Program-made: the position numbers and the translations under genes
The notes under the pieces: model-generated
What the model saw: only the letters and a program-made list of their open reading frames with translations
Database searches by the model: none
Told to the model about the DNA's origin: nothing
Shown here: positions 55,523 through 64,000 of the stretch, piece after piece
How positions within the stretch are numbered: the stretch's first letter is position 1
Layout of the letters: every line of letters starts with the position of its first letter
NCBI RefSeq assembly: GCF_001691565.1
Contig: NZ_MAYO01000003.1
Location: 496,001-560,000, forward strand
DNA length: 64,000 bases
Source of the DNA: Microbacterium oleivorans
Lineage (GTDB): Bacteria; Actinomycetota; Actinomycetes; Actinomycetales; Microbacteriaceae
Reading direction: 5' to 3'

Positions 55523-56254
55523 TCAGAGCCCGGAATCCTCGTCGCGCACGAGGATGCAGCCGCACTCCGGGCAGGTGACGACGTCCTCCTCCGCCGCGGC
55601 ACGGACGACGTTGAGGTCGGTGCCCGAGAGCACCATGTGGCAGCCACCGCACGTGCGACGCTGCAGGTGTCCTGCGCCGTTTCCGCGAGCGGCCAGGCTG
55701 TCGTACATGCCGACGAGGTCGGCGGGAAGCGACGCGGCGATCGCGGCGCGGTCTCGGGTCGCGGCCTCGAGACGCGTCGTCGCCTCGGCGACGGTCGCCT
55801 TGGCCTCAGCGCTCAGTCGCGCCCCCTCTTCGTTGACCGAAGCGATGAGCGCCTCCTGCTCGGCGACCGCGGCTTCGGCGGCCTCGAGACGCTCCATGAC
55901 CTCGAGCTCCGCGTCTTCCAGGTCGCTCTTGCGCTTGGCGAGCGACGCGATCTCGTGCTCCAGCCCCTGGGCATCCTTGACGCTCGACGTCGCCGCGAGC
56001 AGGTCGTTGTCGCGCGCGGTCCGGGCGTCGACGACGGCGACGTCGGACTGGATGCGGGCGAGTTCAACCTTCGCGTCGTCCCGCTCGCCGAGGCGTCGGG
56101 TGAGCTCGGCCGAGTGGGTCGCACGCTCCGCCAGCAGCTCCTTCACGCGCGCGGCCTGCGCCGGATTCTGTCGCGCGTGATCCGCACGGCGCACGGCGAG
56201 GTCGGCGTCGGCGAGATCGAGGAGGCGGCGCTGGTCGGTAAAGCTGGCTTTCAC
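55523..56254 (-). CDS. Coiled-coil C4-type zinc-ribbon protein
   Basis: A 243-residue protein. Residues about 10-175 are a long alpha-helical coiled coil (LLDLADADLAVRR..., heavy in Ala/Glu/Arg), and the C-terminus has a zinc ribbon with CGGCHMVL and CPECGCILV. It belongs to the CT398-like/C4-type zinc-ribbon family; the archetype binds flagellar and RNA polymerase partners, but the role here is unknown. The GTG at 56254 is placed by TAGGTT ending 7 nt upstream. It is usually next to the RNase H/NIF3 region in relatives; here it precedes the PolA-like gene. Confidence 0.9.
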   Translation of the reverse strand: MKASFTDQRRLLDLADADLAVRRADHARQNPAQAARVKELLAERATHSAELTRRLGERDDAKVELARIQSDVAVVDARTARDNDLLAATSSVKDAQGLEHEIASLAKRKSDLEDAELEVMERLEAAEAAVAEQEALIASVNEEGARLSAEAKATVAEATTRLEAATRDRAAIAASLPADLVGMYDSLAARGNGAGHLQRRTCGGCHMVLSGTDLNVVRAAAEEDVVTCPECGCILVRDEDSGL

Positions 56255-56261
56255 GTCCTCC

Positions 56262-56267
56262 AACCTA
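56262..56267 (-). promoter_or_regulatory. Probable -10 element of a leaderless promoter (zinc-ribbon gene)
   Basis: TAGGTT on the minus strand with a 7-nt spacer (GGAGGAC) to the GTG at 56254. Confidence 0.55.
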
Positions 56268-56361
56268 CCCCGCGGGTGAGCGGCCGTCGGGGCCACGGCT
56301 TCGGACGGGACGCACCGACGCACTAACATTGCGTGCCGGAATCGCGCGGGAGGAGAACAGC

Positions 56362-57861
56362 ATGAGCGTGCTGCGCACCAAGACGGTCGAACAGTCGATC
56401 GCCGACACCGAAGAGCCCGAGTTCAAGCTCAAGAAATCGCTCTCGGCCCTCGACCTCACGGTCTTCGGGGTCGGTGTCGTCATCGGAGCGGGAATCTTCA
56501 CCCTCACCGGACGCGCGGCCCACGAGGTCGCGGGTCCCGCGATCGTCATCAGCTTCGTCGTGGCCGCGATCGCGTGCGGGCTCGCCGCCATGTGCTACGC
56601 CGAATTCGCCTCCACGGTGCCCGTGTCGGGATCCGCCTACACCTTCTCCTACGCGTCGCTCGGCGAGCTCTTCGCCTGGATCATCGGCTGGGATCTGATC
56701 CTCGAGATGTTCCTGGGCGCGAGCGTCGTCGCGCAGGGGTGGAGCGCCTACCTCGGATCGCTCATGGAGCAGCTCGGCGCCCCGATCCCGGCCGCGATCG
56801 GCTACGGCGGGTCGATCGACCTGATGGCCGTCCTGCTGGTGGTTGTCCTCGGCGTGCTGATCACCGTCGGCATCCGGGAGTCCCTTCGGGTGAACCTCGT
56901 GCTCGTCGCGGTGAAGCTGTTCATCGTCCTGTTCGTGATCGTCGCGGGACTGATGTTCGTCAACCCCGCGAACTACTCCCCCTTCGTGCCCGATGCAGCT
57001 CCGCGCGAGACCGCCTCGGGACTCACGCAGCCCCTCCTGCAGTTCTTCTCGGGCATCGAACCGACCGCGTTCGGCGTCGGCGGCATCTTTGCGGGCGCCG
57101 CCCTCGTGTTCTTCGCGTACATCGGGTTCGACGTCGTCGCGACGACGGCGGAGGAGACCAAGCGCCCGCAGCGCGACCTGCCGATCGGCATCATCGCCTC
57201 GCTGATCATCTGCACGGTGCTCTACGGCGCCGTCGCCCTCGTCGTCACCGGCATGGTGCCCTACGACAAGCTCGACCCCGCCGCCGCGCTCGCCAATGCG
57301 TTCGCGTTCCACGGGCAGACCTGGATGGCGACCGTCATCTCCGCGGGCGCCGTCGCCGGCCTCACGACCGTCGTCCTGACCCTCATGATCGGCGCCACCC
57401 GCATCATCTTCGCGATGTCGCGCGACGCACTCCTCCCGCGCGGGCTCGCAAAGGTGCACCCCCGGTTCCGGACGCCGTGGGTCATCTCGGTCATCGTCAC
57501 GGTCATCGTCGCCCTCGTCGCCGGTCTCACTCCGGTCGGCGTGCTCGAGGAGATGGTCAACATCGGCACGCTGTCGGCGTTCGTGCTCGTGTCGGTCGGC
57601 GTCATCGTCCTTCGCCGTCGGCGCCCGGATCTGGAGCGCGGCTTCCGCGTCCCGCTGAACCCGTGGCTGCCCGCGCTGTCGGTGATCGTCTGCGTCTACC
57701 TGATGCTCAACCTGACGGTGGAGACGTGGCTCCGGTTCCTTATCTGGCTGGCGCTCGGCTTCGTGATCTACTTCGCGTACTCGCGTCGCCACTCGCGTCT
57801 CGGCAAGGGCGGAGACCTCTACATCGACCCGGCGACGCCGACGGTGGCCGGACGGGACTGA
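56362..57861 (+). CDS. APC-family amino-acid permease
   Basis: A 499-residue amino-acid/polyamine/organocation transporter with about 12 transmembrane helices. DLTVFGVGVVIGAGIFTLTG is the TM1 unwound substrate site, GSAYTFSYASLGELFAWIIGWDL spans TM3, FFAYIGFDVVATTAEETKRPQRDLPIGI is the TM6-7 signature, and the C-terminus RRRRPDLERGFRVPLNPWLP is typical of the cationic amino-acid transporter (CAT) branch. Substrate could be a cationic or branched amino acid. GGGAGGAG lies about 7 nt before the ATG. tRNA-Val converges on it. Confidence 0.93.
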   Translation: MSVLRTKTVEQSIADTEEPEFKLKKSLSALDLTVFGVGVVIGAGIFTLTGRAAHEVAGPAIVISFVVAAIACGLAAMCYAEFASTVPVSGSAYTFSYASLGELFAWIIGWDLILEMFLGASVVAQGWSAYLGSLMEQLGAPIPAAIGYGGSIDLMAVLLVVVLGVLITVGIRESLRVNLVLVAVKLFIVLFVIVAGLMFVNPANYSPFVPDAAPRETASGLTQPLLQFFSGIEPTAFGVGGIFAGAALVFFAYIGFDVVATTAEETKRPQRDLPIGIIASLIICTVLYGAVALVVTGMVPYDKLDPAAALANAFAFHGQTWMATVISAGAVAGLTTVVLTLMIGATRIIFAMSRDALLPRGLAKVHPRFRTPWVISVIVTVIVALVAGLTPVGVLEEMVNIGTLSAFVLVSVGVIVLRRRRPDLERGFRVPLNPWLPALSVIVCVYLMLNLTVETWLRFLIWLALGFVIYFAYSRRHSRLGKGGDLYIDPATPTVAGRD

Positions 57862-57880
57862 GCGGAACGGCGGATGCCGG

Positions 57881-57956
57881 TGGTGGGCCCTGCCGGGATC
57901 GAACCGACGACATCCACGGTGTAAACGTGGCGCTCTACCAGCTGAGCTAAAGGCCC
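57881..57956 (-). tRNA. tRNA-Val (anticodon UAC)
   Basis: 76-nt cloverleaf on the minus strand including an encoded 3' CCA. The acceptor stem GGGCC(T)/GGCCC, D-arm GCTCAGCTGGTAGAGC, anticodon loop TTTACAC with anticodon TAC, and T-arm GGTTCGATCC are all present. It reads GUA/GUG valine codons. It sits alone between the APC permease and aceE. Confidence 0.97.
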
Positions 57957-58011
57957 TGACCTCCCGAGTCTACGGGGACGCAGCGGCGTCCAGCACCGGG
58001 ACCGTATGGGT

Positions 58012-58106
58012 AGGCTGAAGACAAGCGAGTTGTGCGCGGCGAACAAGCGCGCCCTCGCTCGATCCCTCCTTCCTGGCACGATCTGCCAGGCGACGAAAGG
58101 CCTCTT
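58012..58106 (+). promoter_or_regulatory. aceE promoter and structured leader
   Basis: TAGGCT at 58012-58017 is a likely -10, giving a leader of about 80 nt. The leader contains a long-range AGCGAG/CTCGCT pairing and a perfect 7-bp hairpin, CCTGGCA-CGATC-TGCCAGG (58072-58090), which ends just before the AAAGG ribosome-binding site. A translation-level control is possible; no known riboswitch class is recognised. Confidence 0.5.
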
Positions 58107-60833
58107 GTGACTGTCAACGATCAGGATCCGTACTCGCAGGGCCCGCAGGACAGCGACCCGGAAGAGACGTCGGAGTGGCAGGATTCCCTGCGCCAACTCG
58201 TCGACGCCCGCGGAGCGAGCCGCGGCCGCGAGATCATGCTGAGCCTGCTGCAGAGCTCGCGTGAGTTGCACCTCAACGTGCCGCAGGTGCCCACGACGGA
58301 CTACATCAACACGATCCCCGTCGACAGCGAGCCCGAGTTCCCGGGCGACGAAGAGGTCGAGCGCCGCTACCGCAGCTGGATCCGCTGGAACGCCGCCCTC
58401 ACCGTTCACCGTGCGCAGCGCCCGGGCATCGGTGTCGGTGGACACATCTCCACGTACGCATCGTCGGCCGCCCTGTACGAGGTCGGCTTCAACCACTTCT
58501 TCCGCGGCCCCGATCACGAGAGCGGCGGCGACCAGGTCTTCTTCCAGGGTCACGCCTCCCCCGGCATGTACGCCCGGTCATTCCTCGAGGGCGGTCTGTC
58601 GACTCAGCAGCTCGACGGGTTCCGCCAGGAGGCATCCGCAGCACCCCACGGTCTGCCCTCCTACCCGCACCCGCGCCTCATGCCGGACTACTGGCAGTTC
58701 CCGACCGTCTCGATGGGTCTCGGTCCGATCAACGCCATCTACCAGGCTATGACGAACAAGTACCTCACCAACCGCGGCGTGAAGGACCTCTCCGACGCAC
58801 ACGTCTGGGCTTTCCTCGGCGACGGCGAGATGGACGAAGTCGAGAGCCGCGGCCAGCTCCAGGTGGCCGCCAACGAAGGACTCGACAACCTCACCTTCGT
58901 CATCAACTGCAACCTCCAGCGGCTCGACGGGCCCGTCCGCGGCAACGGCAAGATCGTGCAGGAGCTCGAGAGCTTCTTCCGCGGTGCCGGCTGGAACGTC
59001 ATCAAGGTCGTCTGGGGCCGTGAGTGGGACGACCTGCTCTCCCGCGACACCGAGGGCGCGCTGCTGAACCTCATGAACAGCACGCCGGACGGCGACTTCC
59101 AGACGTACAAGGCAGAGAACGGCGCGTACGTCCGTGAGCACTTCTTCGGCCGCGACGAGCGCGCCGCAGCTCTCGTCAAGGACTACTCGGACGAGCAGAT
59201 CTGGAACCTCAAGCGCGGCGGCCACGACTACCGCAAGGTGTTCGCGGCGTACAAAGCCGCCATGGAGCACAAGGGCCAGCCCACGGTCATCCTGGCCAAG
59301 ACGGTCAAGGGTTACGGTCTCGGCCCGCACTTCGAGGGGCGCAATGCGACGCACCAGATGAAGAAGATGACGCTCGACGACCTCAAGCTCTTCCGCGACC
59401 AGATGCACATCCCGCTGACGGACGCCCAGCTCGAGGAGAACCCGTACGAGCCCCCGTACTACCACCCGGGTGCCGAGGACGAGACCATCAAGTACATGGT
59501 CGAGCGTCGACGGGCGCTGGGCGGCACGCTCCCGCAGCGTCGCAGCACGTTCACCGCGCTGACCCTCCCCGACGACAGCGTCTACGCGTTGCCGAAGAAG
59601 GGGTCGGGCACGCAGGAGGTCGCCACCACCATGGCGTTCGTGCGACTGCTGAAGGACCTGCTGCGCGCCAAGGACTTCGGCCACCGCATCGTGCCGATCA
59701 TCCCCGACGAAGCACGCACGTTCGGCATGGACGCGTACTTCCCGACGGCCAAGATCTACAACCCGAACGGACAGAACTACACCTCCGTCGACCGCGAGCT
59801 GCTCCTGGCGTACAAGGAGAGCCCGCAGGGTCAGATCATGCACGTCGGCATCAACGAGGCCGGCGCTCTCGCCGCCTTCACCGGTGTCGGCACGTCCTAC
59901 GCGACCCACGGCGAACCGCTGATCCCGGTCTACGTCTTCTACTCGATGTTCGGCTTCCAGCGAACCGGCGACGCCCAGTGGGCCGCCGGCGACCAGATGG
60001 CGCGCGGGTTCATCATCGGTGCCACGGCCGGCCGCACCACCCTCACGGGTGAGGGCCTCCAGCACGCCGACGGTCACTCGCACCTGCTCGCGTCGACCAA
60101 CCCGGCGACGGTGTCCTACGACCCGGCCTACGGCTACGAGATCGCGCACATCGTGCAGTCCGGACTCGAGCGCATGTACGGCGGGGAGCACGAGGACCCC
60201 AACGTCATGTACTACATCACGGTCTACAACGAGCCGATCGTCCAGCCCAAGGAGCCGGAGGACGTCGACGTCGACGGGATCGTCCGCGGCATCCACCGCG
60301 TCTCGGCCGGTGAGGGCGAGGGACACCGCGCCCAGATCCTCGCATCGGGCGTCGGTCTCGCGTGGGCCCACGAGGCGCAGAAGCTCCTCAAGGACGACTG
60401 GGGTGTCGTGGCGGACGTCTGGTCGGTGACTAGCTGGACCGAGCTCCGCCGCGACGGTCTCGCCGCCGACGAGCACAACTTCCTGCACCCGTCCGACGAG
60501 CCCAAGACGGCATACATCACCGAGAAGCTCCGCGACTCGGAGGGCCCGGTCGTCGCCGTGAGCGACTTCATGCACGCGGTCCAGGACCAGATCCGCCAAT
60601 GGGTCCCCCGCCGCTATGCGACGCTCGGCGCCGACGGCTTCGGCTTCTCGGACACCCGTGCGGCCGCCCGCCGGCAGTTCAAGATCGACGGTCCGTCGAT
60701 CGTCGTCCGGACGCTGCAGGCGCTGGCGGACGAGGGTGTCGTCGACCGCGGCCTGTCCGCTCAGGCGATCGAGAAGTACCGCCTGCACGACGTCAACGCC
60801 GGCACGTCCGGCAACGCGGGCGGCGAAGCCTGA
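58107..60833 (+). CDS. aceE: Pyruvate dehydrogenase E1 component (homodimeric)
   Basis: A 908-residue E1 of the homodimeric AceE type that decarboxylates pyruvate and transfers acetyl to the E2 lipoyl groups. The TPP-binding stretch [20 protein letters not shown]...[27 protein letters not shown], and [20 protein letters not shown] are family-typical. E2 and E3 are encoded at 37-41 kb rather than here. The GTG at 58107 has AAAGG 6 nt upstream. It is followed after 8 nt by the FasR-like regulator, tying acetyl-CoA production to fatty-acid synthesis genes. Confidence 0.97.
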   Translation: MTVNDQDPYSQGPQDSDPEETSEWQDSLRQLVDARGASRGREIMLSLLQSSRELHLNVPQVPTTDYINTIPVDSEPEFPGDEEVERRYRSWIRWNAALTVHRAQRPGIGVGGHISTYASSAALYEVGFNHFFRGPDHESGGDQVFFQGHASPGMYARSFLEGGLSTQQLDGFRQEASAAPHGLPSYPHPRLMPDYWQFPTVSMGLGPINAIYQAMTNKYLTNRGVKDLSDAHVWAFLGDGEMDEVESRGQLQVAANEGLDNLTFVINCNLQRLDGPVRGNGKIVQELESFFRGAGWNVIKVVWGREWDDLLSRDTEGALLNLMNSTPDGDFQTYKAENGAYVREHFFGRDERAAALVKDYSDEQIWNLKRGGHDYRKVFAAYKAAMEHKGQPTVILAKTVKGYGLGPHFEGRNATHQMKKMTLDDLKLFRDQMHIPLTDAQLEENPYEPPYYHPGAEDETIKYMVERRRALGGTLPQRRSTFTALTLPDDSVYALPKKGSGTQEVATTMAFVRLLKDLLRAKDFGHRIVPIIPDEARTFGMDAYFPTAKIYNPNGQNYTSVDRELLLAYKESPQGQIMHVGINEAGALAAFTGVGTSYATHGEPLIPVYVFYSMFGFQRTGDAQWAAGDQMARGFIIGATAGRTTLTGEGLQHADGHSHLLASTNPATVSYDPAYGYEIAHIVQSGLERMYGGEHEDPNVMYYITVYNEPIVQPKEPEDVDVDGIVRGIHRVSAGEGEGHRAQILASGVGLAWAHEAQKLLKDDWGVVADVWSVTSWTELRRDGLAADEHNFLHPSDEPKTAYITEKLRDSEGPVVAVSDFMHAVQDQIRQWVPRRYATLGADGFGFSDTRAAARRQFKIDGPSIVVRTLQALADEGVVDRGLSAQAIEKYRLHDVNAGTSGNAGGEA

Positions 60834-60841
60834 CCCGCGAG

Positions 60842-62044
60842 ATGACCGAACGCCCGACCGCTCAGGAGAAGGCGGAGACACTCGCGTGGCTCCGCCGGAT
60901 CTCGGGTGATCTTGCGACGACGACGCTCCGGAGGCTCGAGGAGTACCTTCCCTGGTACGCCGAGATGCCTCCGGGGCGCCGGTCGGCGGTCGGTCTGGTC
61001 GCCCAGTCGGGCATCTCGTCCTTCGTCGAGTGGTACGACGACCCCAACTCGACGCCGTGGATCGCGGCCGACGTCTTCGCCTCCGCACCGCGCGAGCTGC
61101 TGCGGAGCATCAGCCTCACGCAGACGCTCCAGCTCATCAAAGTGACCGTCGAGACGACGGAGGAGCGGGTCGCCGGAAAGGGCAACGGCCTCCGCGAGAG
61201 CATCCTGCTCTACTCGCGCGAAGTCGCCTTCGCCGCGGCGGACGTCTACGCCCGGGCTGCAGAGGCGCGCGGCCTGTGGGATGCCCGCCTCGAAGCCCTC
61301 GTCGTCGACTCGATCCTCACCGGCGAAGCGGACGAGGAACTGCCCAGCCGTATCGCCGCGCTCGGCTGGCACGGTCACGGCGAGGTCGCCGTCCTCGTGG
61401 GGACGACTCCTCCGCAGCTCGACGTCGACCAGGTGCGCCGCACCGCGCGCAAGCTCGGCGTCGATGTACTCATCGGAGTGCAGGGCTCCCGCCTGGTCCT
61501 CGTCATCGGTCGCGCCGATCAGGCAGGACGAGAGGATGCCGAGGAGCTCCCCTTCACCGAGATCGCGACCCGCCTCGAGCCCGGGTTCGGAAGCGGTCAT
61601 CTCGTACTGGGCCCGACGGCTCCCGCTCTCCTGGACGCCGGCACCAGTGCGCGTGCGGCGCTCGCGGGTTTCGCCGTGGCCAAGTCCTGGCGTCACGCCC
61701 CGCGTCCCGTGGACGCGGACGATCTGCTTCCCGAGCGCGCCCTCGCGGGCGATCCGCTCGCGAAGGCGACGCTCATCGAACGGATCTACCGGCCGCTGCA
61801 GTCGCATTCCACCGATCTCGTCACGACTCTGTGGAGCTACCTCGACAACGGCCGCTCGCTCGAAGCGACCGCTCGAGAGCTCTTCGTGCACCCCAACACC
61901 GTCCGCTACCGCCTGAAGCGGGTTTCGGACGTCATCGGCTGGGACGCCACGGGCCCCAGGGAAGCACTGATCCTGCAGACGGCGCTCATCCTCGGATCGA
62001 TCGGCGGCGATGTGACCCGCCGCCGCCCGGTGCGCCGCAGCTGA
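60842..62044 (+). CDS. fasR: PucR-type regulator, FasR-like
   Basis: A 400-residue transcription factor with the CdaR/PucR C-terminal helix-turn-helix (LFVHPNTVRYRLKRVSDVIG, about residues 340-385). In Streptomyces the regulator immediately upstream of fabD, FasR, is of this type and activates the fab operon; position and architecture here match. The N-terminal half (ADVFASAPRELLRSISLTQTLQLIKV) is an RsbR/GGDEF-like sensing region that probably binds an acyl ligand. It starts 8 nt after aceE. Gene name assigned by synteny. Confidence 0.85.
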   Translation: MTERPTAQEKAETLAWLRRISGDLATTTLRRLEEYLPWYAEMPPGRRSAVGLVAQSGISSFVEWYDDPNSTPWIAADVFASAPRELLRSISLTQTLQLIKVTVETTEERVAGKGNGLRESILLYSREVAFAAADVYARAAEARGLWDARLEALVVDSILTGEADEELPSRIAALGWHGHGEVAVLVGTTPPQLDVDQVRRTARKLGVDVLIGVQGSRLVLVIGRADQAGREDAEELPFTEIATRLEPGFGSGHLVLGPTAPALLDAGTSARAALAGFAVAKSWRHAPRPVDADDLLPERALAGDPLAKATLIERIYRPLQSHSTDLVTTLWSYLDNGRSLEATARELFVHPNTVRYRLKRVSDVIGWDATGPREALILQTALILGSIGGDVTRRRPVRRS

Positions 62045-62131
62045 TCTCCTGTACGACTCGAACAAACGGATCGCGCTTTCTTGTGCGCTGACCGACAGCA
62101 TCGCCGACTCGAACTTGCAAGGATGGACATC

Positions 62132-63049
62132 GTGATCATTGCCGTCTTCCCGGGCCAGGGCTCCCAGACCCCCGGGTTCCTCACGCCGTGGCTCGAGACC
62201 GAGGGGACGCGTGCGCTGCTCGAGCAGTACTCCGCGTACGCCGACGTCGACCTGGTCGCCGCCGGAACCGAATGGGATGCCGACCGCATCCGTGACACCA
62301 AGGTCGCTCAGCCGCTCATCGTCGCCGCGAGCCTCCTCTCCTGGCGCGCGCTCGTGGACGCGGGCCTCCGGCCCGACGGCGTCGCCGGTCACTCCGTGGG
62401 AGAGATCGCCGCACTGGTCGCCGCCGGTGTCCTGACGGAGGAGGACGGCATGCGCCTCGTCGGCATCCGCGGACGAGCCATGGCCGAAGCCGCCGCTCTC
62501 GAGGAAACCGGCATGAGCGCCGTCGTGGGCGGCGACGAGGCCACCGTCCTCGCCCGCCTCGAAGAGCTCGACCTGACCCCCGCCAACTACAACGGCGGCG
62601 GACAGATCGTCGCCGCCGGGGCGCTCCCGGCCCTGACCGCGCTCGGGGCCGAAGCACCGCGCGGCAGCCGAGTGATCCCGCTGCAGGTCGCCGGCGCGTT
62701 CCACACGCGCTACATGGCGCCTGCCGTCGACACCCTCCGCACCGCCGCCGCCGAGGTCGCGGCATCCGACCCTTCGCTGACGCTCTGGAGCAACCGCGAT
62801 GGCGGGACCGTGGCGGATGGGCGCGCGGCGCTCGACCTCCTGGTCGCGCAGGTCGCCAACCCCGTCCGATGGGACCTCTGCATGGCCTCGTTCGCGGAGA
62901 ACGACGTCGCGGGCATCATCGAGCTCGCTCCGGCGGGCACCCTGGTCGGACTCGCCAAGCGCGGGCTGCGCGGCGTACCGTCTGTTGCGGTGAAAACGCC
63001 TGAGGACCTCGCCGCCGCGAACGCCCTCCTGACCGGAGAGAACGCATGA
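62132..63049 (+). CDS. fabD: Malonyl-CoA:ACP transacylase
   Basis: A 305-residue acyltransferase that loads malonyl groups onto acyl carrier protein for fatty-acid synthesis. AVFPGQGSQTPGFL is the start motif, GHSVGEIAALVAAG carries the nucleophilic Ser, and GAFHTRYMAPA carries the catalytic His. The GTG at 62132 is preferred because AAGGA lies 8 nt upstream; an ATG nine bases earlier overlaps that site. The stop overlaps the fabH start by 4 nt. Confidence 0.94.
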   Translation: MIIAVFPGQGSQTPGFLTPWLETEGTRALLEQYSAYADVDLVAAGTEWDADRIRDTKVAQPLIVAASLLSWRALVDAGLRPDGVAGHSVGEIAALVAAGVLTEEDGMRLVGIRGRAMAEAAALEETGMSAVVGGDEATVLARLEELDLTPANYNGGGQIVAAGALPALTALGAEAPRGSRVIPLQVAGAFHTRYMAPAVDTLRTAAAEVAASDPSLTLWSNRDGGTVADGRAALDLLVAQVANPVRWDLCMASFAENDVAGIIELAPAGTLVGLAKRGLRGVPSVAVKTPEDLAAANALLTGENA

Positions 63050-64000
63050 CCCCCCAGCTGATCCAGCCGACGGGCGCAGCCCACACCCGCATCTACGCCT
63101 ACGGTGCCGCACGCGGCGAGAACGCGGTCCCCAACGAGGATCTGATCGAGCCGATCAACTCGAGCGACGAGTGGATCCGCCAGCGCACGGGCATCATCAC
63201 GCGAGTACGAGCGGATGCCGGGACCACCGCGATCGACCTCGCCGCCGACGCCGCCTCAGAGGCCATCCAGCGCTCGGGCATCGCCGCCGACAAGATCGAC
63301 GCGGTCATCGTCGCGACGATCTCGAACCCGAAGCAGACCCCCTCGGTGTCGGCGATCGTGGCAGACCGCGTCGGCGCTAACCCCGCGGCCGCGTACGACC
63401 TGAACGCCGCGTGCGCAGGGTTCGCGTACGGCGTCGCGCAGGCGGACGCCCTCATCCGCGCGGGTGCCGCTCACTACGCCGTCGTCATCGGCACCGAGAA
63501 GCTGAGCGACGTCGTCGACCCGACCGACCGGTCGATCTCGTTCCTCCTGGGGGATGGCGCGGGCGCCGTCGTCGTCGGGCCGAGCGAGACGCCGGGGATC
63601 GGTCCCACCATCTGGGGATCGGACGGCTCCAAGGCGGATGCCGTGGGCATGAACCACACGCTGACCGAGTTCCGCGACGGAGTCGCGCCGTGGCCGACGC
63701 TTCGGCAGGAAGGGCCCACCGTCTTCCGCTGGGCGGTGTGGGAGATGGTGAAGGTCGCGCGTCAGGCCATCGAGGCCGCCGGCATCACCCCCGACGACCT
63801 GGCCGCGTTCGTCCCCCACCAGGCCAACATGCGCATCATCGACGAGTTCGCGAAGCAGCTGAAGCTTCCCGAGTCCGTCGTGATCGGCCGCGACATCGAG
63901 ACGACGGGAAACACGTCGGCGGCATCCATCCCGCTGGCGACCCACCGTCTTCTGGAAGAGCACCCCGAGCTCAGCGGCGGCCTCGCCCTGCAGATCGGTT
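63046..64000 (+). CDS. fabH: Beta-ketoacyl-ACP synthase III (partial, 3' end outside window)
   Basis: FabH condenses an acyl-CoA primer with malonyl-ACP to start fatty-acid synthesis; in actinobacteria it prefers branched primers. Cys123 in LNAACAGFAYG, His in FVPHQANMRII and Asn in IETTGNTSAASIP form the complete catalytic triad. About 318 codons are present before the window ends, so only the last ~15-20 residues are missing. The ATGA overlap with fabD shows coupling. acpP and fabF are expected next. Confidence 0.95.
   Translation, partial: MTPQLIQPTGAAHTRIYAYGAARGENAVPNEDLIEPINSSDEWIRQRTGIITRVRADAGTTAIDLAADAASEAIQRSGIAADKIDAVIVATISNPKQTPSVSAIVADRVGANPAAAYDLNAACAGFAYGVAQADALIRAGAAHYAVVIGTEKLSDVVDPTDRSISFLLGDGAGAVVVGPSETPGIGPTIWGSDGSKADAVGMNHTLTEFRDGVAPWPTLRQEGPTVFRWAVWEMVKVARQAIEAAGITPDDLAAFVPHQANMRIIDEFAKQLKLPESVVIGRDIETTGNTSAASIPLATHRLLEEHPELSGGLALQIG

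Overview
The window is 64 kb of high-GC (about 70% by eye) actinobacterial chromosome. It most likely comes from Microbacterium or a close Microbacteriaceae relative. The lineage call rests on the families present: SepH, the conserved DUF3000/3093/3159/3710/4191/4193 proteins, a PucR-type regulator directly upstream of fabD-fabH, and a glnA2-glnE pair. These genes are housekeeping or core. I see no insertion sequence, prophage, CRISPR array, integrase or rRNA operon. One tRNA (Val, UAC) and the RNase P RNA are present.

Layout. 1-2.1 kb: the N-terminal part of a sugar ABC-transporter lipoprotein behind a LacI-type operator, a metallo-beta-lactamase-fold hydrolase and a DUF6098-like protein. 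2.2-8.5 kb: ammonium channel amt (with a GlnR-type box), zapE, a RibD-like reductase, an alpha/beta hydrolase, DUF3000 and RNase D. 8.5-12 kb: the fadA-fadB beta-oxidation pair, closed by a 20-bp perfect terminator. 12-20 kb: pepN, dxs and aconitase acnA (with a nested palindrome upstream). 20-25 kb: small conserved genes, dut and sepH. 25-30 kb: topoisomerase IV parC and parE, convergent. 30-35 kb: an apparent operon sigA - F420-ligase-like gene - two paralogous ATP-grasp genes. 35-40.6 kb: PAC2, pepA, lpd and the E2 acyltransferase. 42-52 kb: a nitrogen block with glnA1, a GntR regulator, glutaminase, glnE and glnA2. 52-58 kb: ppgK, rnpB, an actinobacterial PolA-like polymerase, a coiled-coil zinc-ribbon protein, an APC permease and tRNA-Val. 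58-64 kb: aceE followed by fasR-fabD-fabH, running off the right edge.

How the genes work together. Carbon enters through the PDH E1 (aceE), E2 and Lpd, and through the fatty-acid oxidation pair. It flows to aconitase or out to fatty-acid synthesis under the FasR-like regulator. Nitrogen assimilation couples amt and glnA1, both with perfect GTNAC-n6-GAAAC boxes, to the adenylyltransferase GlnE.

Two sequence-level patterns cut across the annotation. First, at least a dozen genes have a TANNNT -10 element ending 6-7 nt before the start codon, which predicts leaderless transcription. Second, the heptamer GGATGCC/GGCATCC is strikingly over-represented and appears to bend codon choice. The best candidate for an undescribed system is the F420-ligase-like plus double ATP-grasp module translationally coupled to the principal sigma factor.
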